From contig NZ_JASNFN010000004.1 of the NCBI RefSeq assembly GCF_030731085.1, positions 248,001 to 312,000 of the forward strand: a stretch of DNA of 64,000 nt, in the 5' to 3' direction. Position numbers and translations under genes: made by a program. Source of the DNA: Blastococcus carthaginiensis. GTDB lineage: Bacteria > Actinomycetota > Actinomycetes > Mycobacteriales > Geodermatophilaceae. The notes beneath the pieces are model-generated. The model was not told the origin of the DNA. It did no database searches and saw nothing but the letters and a program-made list of their open reading frames with translations. This document shows positions 50,388 to 58,893 of the stretch, in pieces. Positions within the stretch are counted from its first letter, which is position 1. Each line of letters starts with the position of its first letter.

Positions 50388-52244
50388 ATGCCTGGAAGGG
50401 ATGCCGTGCTGCTCGCCGCCGAGACACGACCGGCCGGAGGTGCCGCCCTGGGCGAGGTCTTCCTCGCGACGGGGATCGGCGGCGCCCTGACGGTCGCGCT
50501 GCTCGCACTGGTCCTCCTGCACCGGACCCGGCGCTCGACCCTGCTCACCCGGGTGGGCGACCGGCTGGGCGGCGCCACCGGCGCGCCGGGCTGGGTGGCC
50601 CTGCCGACCGTCCTCACCACCCTCTCCCTGCTCACCGCCCTGCTCGGCATGCTGTGGGACATCGCCCTGCACATCGGCGTGGGCCGCGACGAGGGGCCGC
50701 TGGCCAACCCGGCGCACTACCTGATCCTCTTCGGCCTCTTCGGCGTCTTCGCCGGCGGCGTGCTCGCCTGCGCCATGCCGCTGGACGGCGAACCGGGCCC
50801 CGCCGCCGTCCGCTTCGTCCGCGGCTGGGACGTACCGGTCGGCGGCATCCTGCTCACGGCTGCGGGCTTCTACGCCCTGCTCGGTTTCCCGCTCGACGAC
50901 GTGTGGCACCGCATGTTCGGCCAGGACGTGACCCTGTGGGGCCCCACGCACCTGATGCTGATCGGCGGCGCAGGCCTGTCGATCATCGGGCTGCTCGTCC
51001 TCGAGCAGGAGGGGCACGGCGGGCTCTCGACCGACGACGGCGACCGCAAGGCCGGCCGCACGGCGCGGTTCCTGCGGCGGGCCTCGGCCATGGGCGGGCT
51101 GCTGCTGGGCATGTCGGTGTTCCAGGGCGAGTACGACTTCGACGTGCCGCAGTTCCGGCTGGTGCTGGAGCCGTTCATGATCGCCGCCGCCGCCGGCATC
51201 GCGCTGGTCGCGGCCCGGATGTTCATCGGCCGGGGCGGCGCGCTCGCCGCGACGGCGTTCTTCCTCGTCGTCCGCGGCCTCATCGCACTGGTCGTCGGGC
51301 CCGGCCTCGGCGAGATCGTGCCGACGTTCCCGCTCTACCTCGGCTCGGCGGTCCTGGTCGAGCTCCTGGCGCTCGCCCTGCCACCGGCCCGCCGGCCGCT
51401 GCTGTTCGGCGCCGTGGCCGGCATCGCGATCGGCACCGTCGGTCACGGCACCGAGGCGGGCTGGACCCACGTCGTCCAGGAGCTCACCTGGGGCAGCGAC
51501 ATCCTGGTCGAGGGCACGCTCATGGCGCTGGCCGGCGGTGTCGCCGGGGCGCTGCTGGGTGCCCTGCTCGCGACCGGCCTGCGCCGCCGGCTGCCACGCC
51601 CGGCCGTCGCCCGCGGCACCCTGCTGGCCTGCCTCGCGGTGCTCGCGGCCGCCGTCGCCAACGGCCTGGTCGCCACCGTGCCCGACGACGTCGAGGCGAC
51701 CTTCACCATCGAGGACGTCACCACCGATCCCCGCACGGCCGACATCGGGGTGCGGCTGGACCCGGCCGACTTCCCGGACGACCCCGCGTGGGTGCAGATC
51801 ACCGCGTGGCAGGGCCAGGGCCTGGTCGTGACCCCGCTGGAGCGGGTGGGCGAGGGCGAGTACCGCACGACCGAGCCGGTGCCGCTGCACGGCACGTGGA
51901 AGACGCTGCTGCGGGTGCACGACGGGCGTGTGCTCACCGCGTTCCCCATCTACCTGCCGCAGGACGAGGCGATCCCCGCCGACGAGATCCCGGCCGAGGA
52001 CGGCATGACCCGCAGCGCGATCCCCGAGATCGACATCCTGCAGCGCGAGCTCAAGGACAGCGGTGGCGGCCTGTGGCTGGTGTCCAACCTGGTGGTGCTG
52101 GCCTGCACGCTCGCGCTCATCGCCGCCATGGCCTGGGGCGTGGGCCGCTATGCCCGCCGCGCCACCGTCCGCGAGCTGTTCGCGGACGCCCCCGCCGACA
52201 GCCCCGTGGAGGACACGACGACCTCCGCGGCGGTGCCCCGGTGA
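50388..52244 (+). CDS. Large polytopic membrane protein, unknown function
   Basis: 618 aa with about thirteen helices and a beta-like soluble domain (~440-560). Notable His/Asp clusters lie at helix ends: WDIALHIGVGRDEG, ANPAHYLILFGLFG, FPLDDVWHRMFGQDV and LWGPTHLMLIGG. These could bind metal, haem or quinone. I recognise no named family; similar genes sit next to cupredoxin-like lipoproteins in other actinobacteria as far as I recall. ATG at 50388; a leaderless start is likely because the operator ends four bases before it. It overlaps the next gene as GTGA. Confidence 0.85.
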   Translation: MPGRDAVLLAAETRPAGGAALGEVFLATGIGGALTVALLALVLLHRTRRSTLLTRVGDRLGGATGAPGWVALPTVLTTLSLLTALLGMLWDIALHIGVGRDEGPLANPAHYLILFGLFGVFAGGVLACAMPLDGEPGPAAVRFVRGWDVPVGGILLTAAGFYALLGFPLDDVWHRMFGQDVTLWGPTHLMLIGGAGLSIIGLLVLEQEGHGGLSTDDGDRKAGRTARFLRRASAMGGLLLGMSVFQGEYDFDVPQFRLVLEPFMIAAAAGIALVAARMFIGRGGALAATAFFLVVRGLIALVVGPGLGEIVPTFPLYLGSAVLVELLALALPPARRPLLFGAVAGIAIGTVGHGTEAGWTHVVQELTWGSDILVEGTLMALAGGVAGALLGALLATGLRRRLPRPAVARGTLLACLAVLAAAVANGLVATVPDDVEATFTIEDVTTDPRTADIGVRLDPADFPDDPAWVQITAWQGQGLVVTPLERVGEGEYRTTEPVPLHGTWKTLLRVHDGRVLTAFPIYLPQDEAIPADEIPAEDGMTRSAIPEIDILQRELKDSGGGLWLVSNLVVLACTLALIAAMAWGVGRYARRATVRELFADAPADSPVEDTTTSAAVPR

Positions 52245-52672
52245 GCCCTCGCCGGGCGGCCGCGGCCCTGCTGCTCCTGGCGCTGCCGGTCGCCGGCTGC
52301 GCCGGCACGGCGGCCCCCGCCGCCGAGGGGACGGCGGCGTCGGCCTCGGACGCCCCCGCCACGGGCGCGCCCACGGGGACCACCCCGGCACCGGCGCCGC
52401 CGGAGGCCGCCGGTCAGCGCATCGAGGTGGCAGTCGCGGGCGGCCGGGTCATCGGGGACACGGGCCGGGTGCCGGTACCCCTGGGTGAGCCGGTCACCGT
52501 CGTCGTCACCTCCGACGTCGCCGACGAGGTGCACCTGCACGGGTACGACCGCCTCGCCGAGCTCGTCCCCGGGCAGCCGGCGGAGCTCGCCTTCGACGCC
52601 ACGATCCCCGGCGTCTTCGAGCTGGAGCTGCACGACGCCGGGACGGTGCTGCTGACGCTGCAGGTCGGGTGA
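52241..52672 (+). CDS. Cupredoxin-like lipoprotein
   Basis: 143 aa. Lipobox LPVAGCAG at residues ~15-22, a Thr/Pro/Ala linker, then a short beta-sandwich: VPVPLGEPVTVVVTSDVADE and VHLHGYD. The His-rich VHLHGYD is what remains of a cupredoxin copper site; the usual C-terminal Cys-His-Met set is absent, so copper binding is uncertain. GTGA overlaps join it to both neighbours. Confidence 0.78.
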   Translation: MSPRRAAAALLLLALPVAGCAGTAAPAAEGTAASASDAPATGAPTGTTPAPAPPEAAGQRIEVAVAGGRVIGDTGRVPVPLGEPVTVVVTSDVADEVHLHGYDRLAELVPGQPAELAFDATIPGVFELELHDAGTVLLTLQVG

Positions 52673-53973
52673 GCACCCTCGCGCACGGGGTCGGCTCGCG
52701 CACGGACCTGCCCATCCCGATCGGCTTCGCGCTCTACGGCGCGGGGGCGGCGATCCTGGTGAGCTTCGCCGTCCTGCTGCTGTTCTGGCGCACCCCGCGG
52801 CTGGGCGGCCCCGGATCCGGCCGACCGCTGCCCACCGGTCTGCAGCGGGTGCTCGACGGCGCGCCGCTGCGGCGGGGGCTCCAGGCCCTCGCGCTGGGCA
52901 TCGCGGCCTTCGTCGTCGCCGTCGCGCTGCTGGGGCCGGAGGAGACCTCACGCAACCTCGCCCCGTGGGTGCTCTACGTGACCTTCTGGGTGGGGCTGGT
53001 GCCGGCGAGCCTGCTGCTCGGCCCGGTCTGGCAGGTGGCGAACCCGCTGCGGCTGCTGCACCGGCTCCTGCGCCCGGGAGCGCCGACCGCACCCGGTGCG
53101 GCACGGCTGCCCGCGCTGGGGCTGTGGCCGGCGGCGGGATCCCTGCTGGTGTTCGTCTGGCTGGAGCTGGTCTTCCCCGGCCGGGCGGAGCCGCGCACGG
53201 TGGCGGTCTTCCTGCTGCTGCACGCCGTCGTGCACGTGGCGCTGTCGCTGTGGTTCGGCGAGGGCTGGTTCGCCCGCGGCGACGGGTTCGAGGCCTGGTC
53301 CACGCTGATCGCCCGGCTCTCCCCGTGGGGACGGCGGGACGACGGCCGACTGGTGCTGCGCAACCCGCTGGCCGGCGCGCTCGCCACCCCGTCCGAACCC
53401 GGGCTGTCCGCGCTGGTGGTAGTGCTGCTGGGCTCGACCGCCTTCGACGGGCTCTCGCGCACGGTGTGGTGGCAGACCGGCCCCGGGGCGGCGGACGACA
53501 CCCTCTCGGGCACGGTGGGCTTGCTGGCGTCGATCGGCGTGGTCGCCGGCCTGTACGCGCTGGGCACCCGGCTGTCCGGGCGGCTGGCGGGCCAGGACCC
53601 GGGCGTGCAGCCGGGCCGCTACGCGGCCACGGTCATCCCCATCGCGCTGGGCTACACGGTGGCGCACTACTTCAGCCTGCTGCTGCTCGACGGGCAGAAG
53701 ACCTGGATCCTGGTGAGCAACCCGTTCGGTGCCGACGGGGTGGACCTGTTCGGCACCTACGGCAACCGGGTCGACCTCACCGCGGTCGGCTCCGACGCCA
53801 TCGCGCTGGTGCAGGTGGGGGCGATCATCGCCGGCCACGTCGTCGGCGTCACCCTGGCGCACGAGCGGGCCCTGCTGTCGGCCCGTCGCGCGCGGGCCTC
53901 CGACCAGCTCCCGCTGGTGGTGGTGATGGTCCTGTTCACCCTGGGCGGCCTGGGCCTGCTGTTCGGTTTCTGA
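52669..53973 (+). CDS. Polytopic membrane protein (family sometimes labelled fenitrothion hydrolase)
   Basis: 434 aa, about ten helices, beginning VSTLAHGVGSRTDLPIP, a start typical of an actinobacterial family that databases often call fenitrothion hydrolase (label recalled, not checked). No hydrolase motif is visible; a transporter or assembly role is as likely. GTGA overlap with the lipoprotein gene; third gene of the MerR-linked operon. Confidence 0.75.
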   Translation: MSTLAHGVGSRTDLPIPIGFALYGAGAAILVSFAVLLLFWRTPRLGGPGSGRPLPTGLQRVLDGAPLRRGLQALALGIAAFVVAVALLGPEETSRNLAPWVLYVTFWVGLVPASLLLGPVWQVANPLRLLHRLLRPGAPTAPGAARLPALGLWPAAGSLLVFVWLELVFPGRAEPRTVAVFLLLHAVVHVALSLWFGEGWFARGDGFEAWSTLIARLSPWGRRDDGRLVLRNPLAGALATPSEPGLSALVVVLLGSTAFDGLSRTVWWQTGPGAADDTLSGTVGLLASIGVVAGLYALGTRLSGRLAGQDPGVQPGRYAATVIPIALGYTVAHYFSLLLLDGQKTWILVSNPFGADGVDLFGTYGNRVDLTAVGSDAIALVQVGAIIAGHVVGVTLAHERALLSARRARASDQLPLVVVMVLFTLGGLGLLFGF

Positions 53974-54114
53974 GCGCGGCCGTTCACCCGAACGGGCGCA
54001 TCCCCGTGCGGCGGCCTCCAGCACCGGTCCCGGGATGCCGATGGCCCCGGTGCCGGACCGCCTTCCGGACCGGCCCACCGGTCCCCGGGCCGACGAGTGC
54101 GAAAGGACCGCCTC

Positions 54115-54408
54115 GTGATCGCTGTGACCTGCCGCAACGGTGAGCACTTCTCCGTCGACCCCGACCACATCGAACGGATCGAGCACCACGGCGACACGGT
54201 CGTCCACCTCGTCGACGGCACGCACTACGTCGTCGAGACCGGGTTCGAGGACGTCCTGCGCTCGATCGCCGCCCACCGCGCCGGTGCGCTGGTCGCCCGC
54301 TCGCGGCTCACCAACGGGTACGCCGCCACGCCGACGGCCGCCCGGCTCGCCCGCCGGCACGGCAGCGGCCGGGCGCCCGGACCGGAGCTGGGCGCCGTCC
54401 CGCGCTGA
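54115..54408 (+). CDS. FlbD-like protein, orphan
   Basis: 97 aa. The FlbD-type core VTCRNGEHFSVDPDHIERIE and VVHLVDGTHYVVETGFEDVL matches small proteins normally found inside flagellar gene clusters. No other motility gene lies in the window. The C-terminal 35 residues are basic and unlike FlbD. GTG at 54115 after AAAGGACC. Confidence 0.7.
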   Translation: MIAVTCRNGEHFSVDPDHIERIEHHGDTVVHLVDGTHYVVETGFEDVLRSIAAHRAGALVARSRLTNGYAATPTAARLARRHGSGRAPGPELGAVPR

Positions 54409-54418
54409 CGCGCTCGGC

Positions 54419-55282
54419 TCAGCGGCGGTCGAGCCGCAGCACCGCCATCGTGCGCGCGGCCATCCCCGCCTCGCCCAGCGCGTTGGGGTGCACGATCACC
54501 GGGTTGAGCCCCTGCAGGACCGGCTCGACCCAGCGGACGCCGATCGGCTGGCAGGCGTCGTGGCCGTCCGAGACGCGGCTCAGGTCGACGAAGGTGACGC
54601 CGGACAGGGACGCCGCCCGCCGCACGACCTCGTTGAGGGTCGCCTGGAGCTCGCGCAGGTAGGGGATGTCGCCGGTGGCGATGGGCATGCGGTCGAAGCA
54701 GCCGCCGCTGGCCGGCACGATCCAGGGGTAGCCGAGGATGGCGATGCGCGCGTCCGGCGCCGCCTTCCGCACGGCCCGCAGAGCCTCCACCAGCGCCGGG
54801 AACGTGGTGCCGCGCACGGTGTCGGTGAACGAGCTGCCGTACCGGTCCTTGCACGGGCTGCCCTGGCCGAGCGTGGCGAGGCCGGCGGTGCTGCAGGCGA
54901 TCACCGAGTTGATGAAGACGCCGCTGTCGTTGCCACCGATGGTCATGGTCACCAACTGCGTGTCCCGGCCGAGCGCCTCGAGCTGCGGGGCCACCCCCGG
55001 GTGCTGCCCGGTGAAGAAGTCGCCGGTGTCGGCGCCGCCGCAGGTCACGTCGGTGAGCTCGGCACCGATCGCGCGGGCGATCACGTTCGGGTAGTTGCGG
55101 ACCGAGCGCAGGCACTGCGGCGGTGCGGTCAGGTCCGGCGGCAGGACACCGGAGGCCGCGCTGTAGGAGTCACCGAGGGCGACGTAGCGCAGCGGGGCCG
55201 GCGCGGCCTGGGCCGAGGGCGCGACCACGACGCCGGTGAGGACCGCGAGGGCGGCGAGGACGCAGGTAGCGAGACGGCGCAC
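54419..55282 (-). CDS. Secreted SGNH/GDSL hydrolase
   Basis: 287 aa. Signal peptide ending PSAQAAP; block I YVALGDSYSAASGV with nucleophile Ser, block III TIGGND and block V VIVHPNALG with the His. Four Cys suit disulfides outside the cell. Resembles Streptomyces secreted lipase/esterase. GTG at 55282 after GGAGGAGAC. Divergent from a second SGNH enzyme. Confidence 0.9.
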   Translation of the reverse strand: MRRLATCVLAALAVLTGVVVAPSAQAAPAPLRYVALGDSYSAASGVLPPDLTAPPQCLRSVRNYPNVIARAIGAELTDVTCGGADTGDFFTGQHPGVAPQLEALGRDTQLVTMTIGGNDSGVFINSVIACSTAGLATLGQGSPCKDRYGSSFTDTVRGTTFPALVEALRAVRKAAPDARIAILGYPWIVPASGGCFDRMPIATGDIPYLRELQATLNEVVRRAASLSGVTFVDLSRVSDGHDACQPIGVRWVEPVLQGLNPVIVHPNALGEAGMAARTMAVLRLDRR

Positions 55283-55406
55283 GTCTCCTCCAGATCGGGT
55301 GGGGGCGGTGTGCGCGGATCAACGTGCGACACCGCCGGCAGTTACGCGCGTCACACAGGCATCGGCGCGGCGGCGGCGCCCGCGGCCCGGCCGCTACGGT
55401 CGGGAC

Positions 55407-56096
55407 ATGGGCCGGGGGCGCGTCGTGCTGGCCGTCGTGGCCGTCGTGGTCGTGGCGCTGGCGGCCTCCGTGCTCGTGCGCGACAGCCCCACCCGTCGGC
55501 TGGCCGAGGCCGTCGCGCACTTCGAGTGCTTCCTGTCCCCGTCCGACGAACCGGGCGGCACCGTGGCCCTCGGCGACTCCATCACCGCGGGGAGCCACGT
55601 CGCGGCGCTGGACATCGGGGTCGACGACTCGTACTTCGACGTCCTCGGCTGCCGCGGGGACTCCCCGGTCACGTACGGCGGCAACGCCGGGGTCGGCGGG
55701 GAGCGGAGCGACGAGATCCTCGCCCGGGTGCCCGAGGCGCTCGCCCCGCGGCCGGACACGGTGCTGGTGCTCGCCGGCACCAACGACGTCCGGCAGGGGC
55801 GCACCGACGGGACGATCGACACCCTTACCCGCATCGCCGAGGAGGTCGAGGCCGGCGGGGCGACGCCCGTCTTCGCCACCCTCCCTCCGAGCGCGGAGTT
55901 CCCCGACGAGACCGTGGCACTCAACGAACGGCTGCGGGTCTGGGCCGACGAGCGCGGCGTCGAACTGCTCGACTTCTGGACCCCGCTGGCCGATCCGGAC
56001 GGCACCTTCGCCGAGGGGATGAGCGACGACGGCACCCACCCCTCCCTCGAGGGGGCGGAGGTGCTGGCCGACGTCGTCGCCGACGCCCTGGGCTGA
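55407..56096 (+). CDS. SGNH/GDSL hydrolase, membrane-anchored or secreted
   Basis: 229 aa. N-terminal hydrophobic signal/anchor (VVLAVVAVVVVALAASVLV). Block I VALGDSITAGS with the nucleophile, block II/III GGNAGVGGERSD and AGTNDV, and block V DDGTHPSLEG with Asp/His. Substrate unknown. ATG at 55407; divergent from the previous hydrolase over a 124-base region. Confidence 0.86.
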   Translation: MGRGRVVLAVVAVVVVALAASVLVRDSPTRRLAEAVAHFECFLSPSDEPGGTVALGDSITAGSHVAALDIGVDDSYFDVLGCRGDSPVTYGGNAGVGGERSDEILARVPEALAPRPDTVLVLAGTNDVRQGRTDGTIDTLTRIAEEVEAGGATPVFATLPPSAEFPDETVALNERLRVWADERGVELLDFWTPLADPDGTFAEGMSDDGTHPSLEGAEVLADVVADALG

Positions 56097-56192
56097 GCCG
56101 CGCGGGCCCAAGGTGCTGTGGACCTGCCACGCCCCCGGCAGACGGGCGACCGAGGGGCTGGCAGGTGTAGTTGCAGGACCTGGCGGCGGCCC

Positions 56193-57836
56193 TCACGTGG
56201 GCCCGACCTCGGCGCGTCGCTGCTGGCGCAGGACGAAGCGCTGGATCTTGCCGCTGGAGGTCTTGGGCAGCTCGTCGACGAAGTGCACCGTCCGGGGATA
56301 GGCGTGGGCGGCGAACTGGTCCTTGACCAGCTGCTGCAATTCGGTGGCGAGCGCCCGGTCCCCGCTGTCCCCGGCGCGGAGGACGACGAAGGCCTCGAGC
56401 ACCTCGCCGCGCAGCGGGTCGGGTACCCCGATGACCGCCGTCTCCATGACCCGCGGGTGGGTGATCAGCACGCTCTCCACGTCGAACGGCCCGATCCGGT
56501 AGCCGGCCATGATGATCACGTCGTCGTCGCGGGCGGAGAAGTAGAAGTGGCCGTCCTCGTCGGCGCTACCGGCGTCACCGGTGAGGTACCAGGCCCGGTC
56601 GTCGGTGAAGCGCTCCGCGGTCTTCTCCGGTGCTCCGGCGTACCCGGTGAACCACATGAGCGGGCTGTCGGCGACCTTGATCGCCACCCGCCCCACCTGC
56701 CCGGGCGGGACCGGCGTCGCCGCGGTGTCGTCGAGGACCGTGGCGGACCAGCCGGGCAGCGGCTTGCCCATCGAGCCCGGGCGGACGGTCTCCCTCACGG
56801 CGTCGGACCAGCCGTTGACGATCATCATGCCGTGCTCGGTCTGGCCGTAGTGGTCCCGGACGGGGACGCCCAGGTGTTCCTCGGCCCAGTCGATGACCTC
56901 TGGCGTCAGCGGTTCGCCGGCCGAGGAGGCGCGGCGCAGCCGGGTCCCCTGAGGCACCGGGGTCGGATCCGCGCGGAGCGAGCGGTAGACCGTCGGCGCG
57001 GCGGCGAAGTTGGTGACCGCGAACCGCTCGACGACCTGCCACGTCAGGGGCGCCGAGAAGCCCGCGTGGAGCAGCAGGCTGCGGCGGCCGGCCGCCAGCG
57101 GTCCGAGGATCGCGTAGTAGAGGCCGTAGGCCCAACCGGGGTCCGCGGCGTTCCAGAACACGTCCTCGGACGAGACGTCCAGGCCGAACTCCAGGTAGGC
57201 CTGGAACGAGGCGAGCGCCTTGACGGGCACCGGCACTCCTTTGGGCGTGCCCGTGGTCCCCGAGGTGAACAGCAGCACCAGCGGGCCGTCGCCGCCGACG
57301 GCCACCGAGGCGCCGGCCGGCTCGTCGGGGCCGTGGTCGCTGACGAGCTCGTGGAAGGACAGCTGCCCCTCCTCCGGAGCGCCGCCCACGACGACCACGC
57401 GCCACGGCGCGTCGGCGGGCATGTCCGGTCCCGGCTGCACCTTGGCCCGTTGGTCGGCGTCGGTGATCACGACCTTGGCCTGGCTCGCCGCCAGGCGCAG
57501 CGCGATGGCCGGGGTGGCGAAGGCGGTGAACAGCGGCACGTGCACCGCACCGCGCCGCCAGATGCCCAGCAGCGCAACCGCCAGCTCGGCCGACTTCCCC
57601 ATCAGCACGGCCACCGCGTCACCCGGCCCGACGCCGAGATCGGCCAGGGCCGCGGCGAACCGCGCCGACTCCCGGCGCAGGTGGCCGTAGGTCAGGTCGT
57701 GCGCGGACAGGTCCGCCTCGACCACCGTGAACGCCACGTCATCGGCCGGGTGCCGGTCACACAACAGCTCGGCCGCGTCGGCATCCGGTGAGTCGTAGAC
57801 GGCCAGCAGCTCCAAGACACGTTCTTCGTTCGACAC
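56193..57836 (-). CDS. AMP-forming acyl-CoA synthetase
   Basis: 547 aa ANL-family enzyme. P-loop LFTSGTTGTPKGV, motif A5 YGQTEHG, hinge/A8 DDVIIMAGYRIGPFDVES and the catalytic Lys in PKTSSGKIQR. Resembles acetyl/medium-chain acyl-CoA synthetases. GTG start at 57836 (VSNEERV). Upstream lies the decayed SDR remnant on the same strand. Confidence 0.92.
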   Translation of the reverse strand: MSNEERVLELLAVYDSPDADAAELLCDRHPADDVAFTVVEADLSAHDLTYGHLRRESARFAAALADLGVGPGDAVAVLMGKSAELAVALLGIWRRGAVHVPLFTAFATPAIALRLAASQAKVVITDADQRAKVQPGPDMPADAPWRVVVVGGAPEEGQLSFHELVSDHGPDEPAGASVAVGGDGPLVLLFTSGTTGTPKGVPVPVKALASFQAYLEFGLDVSSEDVFWNAADPGWAYGLYYAILGPLAAGRRSLLLHAGFSAPLTWQVVERFAVTNFAAAPTVYRSLRADPTPVPQGTRLRRASSAGEPLTPEVIDWAEEHLGVPVRDHYGQTEHGMMIVNGWSDAVRETVRPGSMGKPLPGWSATVLDDTAATPVPPGQVGRVAIKVADSPLMWFTGYAGAPEKTAERFTDDRAWYLTGDAGSADEDGHFYFSARDDDVIIMAGYRIGPFDVESVLITHPRVMETAVIGVPDPLRGEVLEAFVVLRAGDSGDRALATELQQLVKDQFAAHAYPRTVHFVDELPKTSSGKIQRFVLRQQRRAEVGPT

Positions 57837-57899
57837 CTCAAGAACCTCCGCTGGTGGTCGAGATCGGGTTCGTGGCCCGGTGGGCCCCCGATCGGGAAG

Positions 57900-58280
57900 T
57901 CATCGCGCCGTCATCCGCGAAGCGCCGTCCATGCCGATGACCTCGCCGTTGAGATCGTCGAGGTCGGCGAGCATCGCCACCAGCCGGGCGAACTCGGCCG
58001 GCTGTGCGAGCCGGCGCGGGAACGGGACGGTCGCCGCGAGTCCGGCCCGGACCTCGGCGGACAATCCCGCCATCATCGGCGTCTCGACGATGCCGGGAGC
58101 AATGGTCATGACCCGGATGCCGTACTGCGCCAGGTCGGGTGTCGCCGACGCGCCGGCGACGGCTTTGTCGAGGTCCAGGTCGCACACGGTGGCACCGCGG
58201 CCGGCCAGGTCGGCCGCCATCGCGGCGCCGAGGCCCGAGACCGCACCGGTGACCAGGGCGGCAACGCCGTCGAGCTGCAT
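57900..58280 (-). pseudogene. Short-chain dehydrogenase with central third deleted
   Basis: 126 codons. The start (VAALVTGAVSGLGAAMAADL) has the NAD loop, then the frame jumps from DLDLDKAVAGASATP to QYGIRVMTIAPGIVETPMM, the late part of the family. The region holding NNAG and the Tyr-x-x-x-Lys active site (~120 residues) is gone, in frame. Full-length members have ~250 residues. Not catalytically competent. Confidence 0.75.
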
Positions 58281-58326
58281 GTCTGACTCCCCGGGTCGAA
58301 GGCGTCAGCGGGCGAGCTGCCGGCTG

Positions 58327-58560
58327 ATGGACGTCCTCCGCTTCACCGGTCCCCCGCCGGCCGAGGCTCTCGAGGTCGTCGGCGTCCCGGTCGTCGAGGT
58401 GGCGCACCACAGCGAAACCCCGCACGCCGACCTCTTCGTCCGGATCAGGGAGGTCGATCCGAAGGGGCTCTCCCGCAACGTCAACGACGGATACATCCGG
58501 CTGGACGCTGCATCGGCGGACGATGTCGTCCGCCTCCAGTTGGACGCGATGGGCGAACTG
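58327..58560 (+). pseudogene. C-terminal fragment of a CocE/PepX-type hydrolase
   Basis: Reads MDVLRFTGPPPAEALEVVG, then HADLFVRIREVDPKGLSRNV and GYIRLDAASADDVVRLQLDA, the C-terminal jelly-roll domain of CocE/X-Pro dipeptidyl-peptidase-like enzymes. The catalytic alpha/beta domain is absent. It abuts the tRNA fragment, consistent with gene loss at an insertion hot spot. Confidence 0.6.
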
Positions 58561-58577
58561 CAACCAGAGACGACTCA

Positions 58578-58603
58578 GGCCGCTCCCCCGAAGGGGAACG
58601 GCC
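58578..58603 (-). terminator. UUCG-loop hairpin beyond the tRNA fragment
   Basis: On the minus strand, arms around GTTCCCC and GGGGAGC close on a TTCG tetraloop: the terminator expected downstream of the original tRNA-Ala gene. Confidence 0.7.
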
Positions 58604-58615
58604 TGGTCATCGGGG

Positions 58616-58657
58616 TGGAGCTGAGGGGACTCGAACCCCTGACCCCCACACTGCCAG
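58616..58657 (-). other. 3-prime half of tRNA-Ala(GGC): integrase att site
   Basis: On the minus strand the sequence runs from an anticodon loop CTGGCAG (anticodon GGC) through the 3-prime anticodon strand TGTGG, the T arm GGGGTTCGAGTCCCC and the acceptor strand CAGCTCC plus A. The 5-prime half (acceptor, D arm and 5-prime anticodon strand, expected CCACA) is missing; foreign sequence (58658 onward) joins at the loop. Tyrosine integrases crossing over in the anticodon loop leave exactly this duplicate at one end, while the intact tRNA is rebuilt at the other. Direct repeats TGCAACCAC at 58777 and 58789 may be integrase arm sites. The rest of 58658-58893 shows no gene. Confidence 0.75.
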
Positions 58658-58893
58658 GCCGTCATGATCGCGTTCGCCAAGGTCCGCCGAAGTCCGAAAA
58701 GGCCTTGTAAGCAGCGGGTTCATCGCTTCGCCGGACGACGGCGAACAAGCGCGAACCAAGATCGAACTGGGCCAACTGCAACCACAATTGCAACCACGTT
58801 CCTCCGGTCATGAGGACGGCTCATTAGCCGATCTCAGCAGCCCAGGGCGGGCATGGTCCGTCGTTAAGGCGTCGGGTGTGCCACCGTCAGCTC

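Noticed and set aside
58616..58691. Intact tRNA-Ala gene
   Set aside because: The 5-prime anticodon strand, D arm and acceptor strand do not follow; sequence beyond the anticodon loop does not pair.
57880..58710. A 276-codon plus-strand protein through the tRNA fragment
   Set aside because: Only 58327-58560 resembles a protein; the rest overlaps the antisense SDR and the tRNA remnant.
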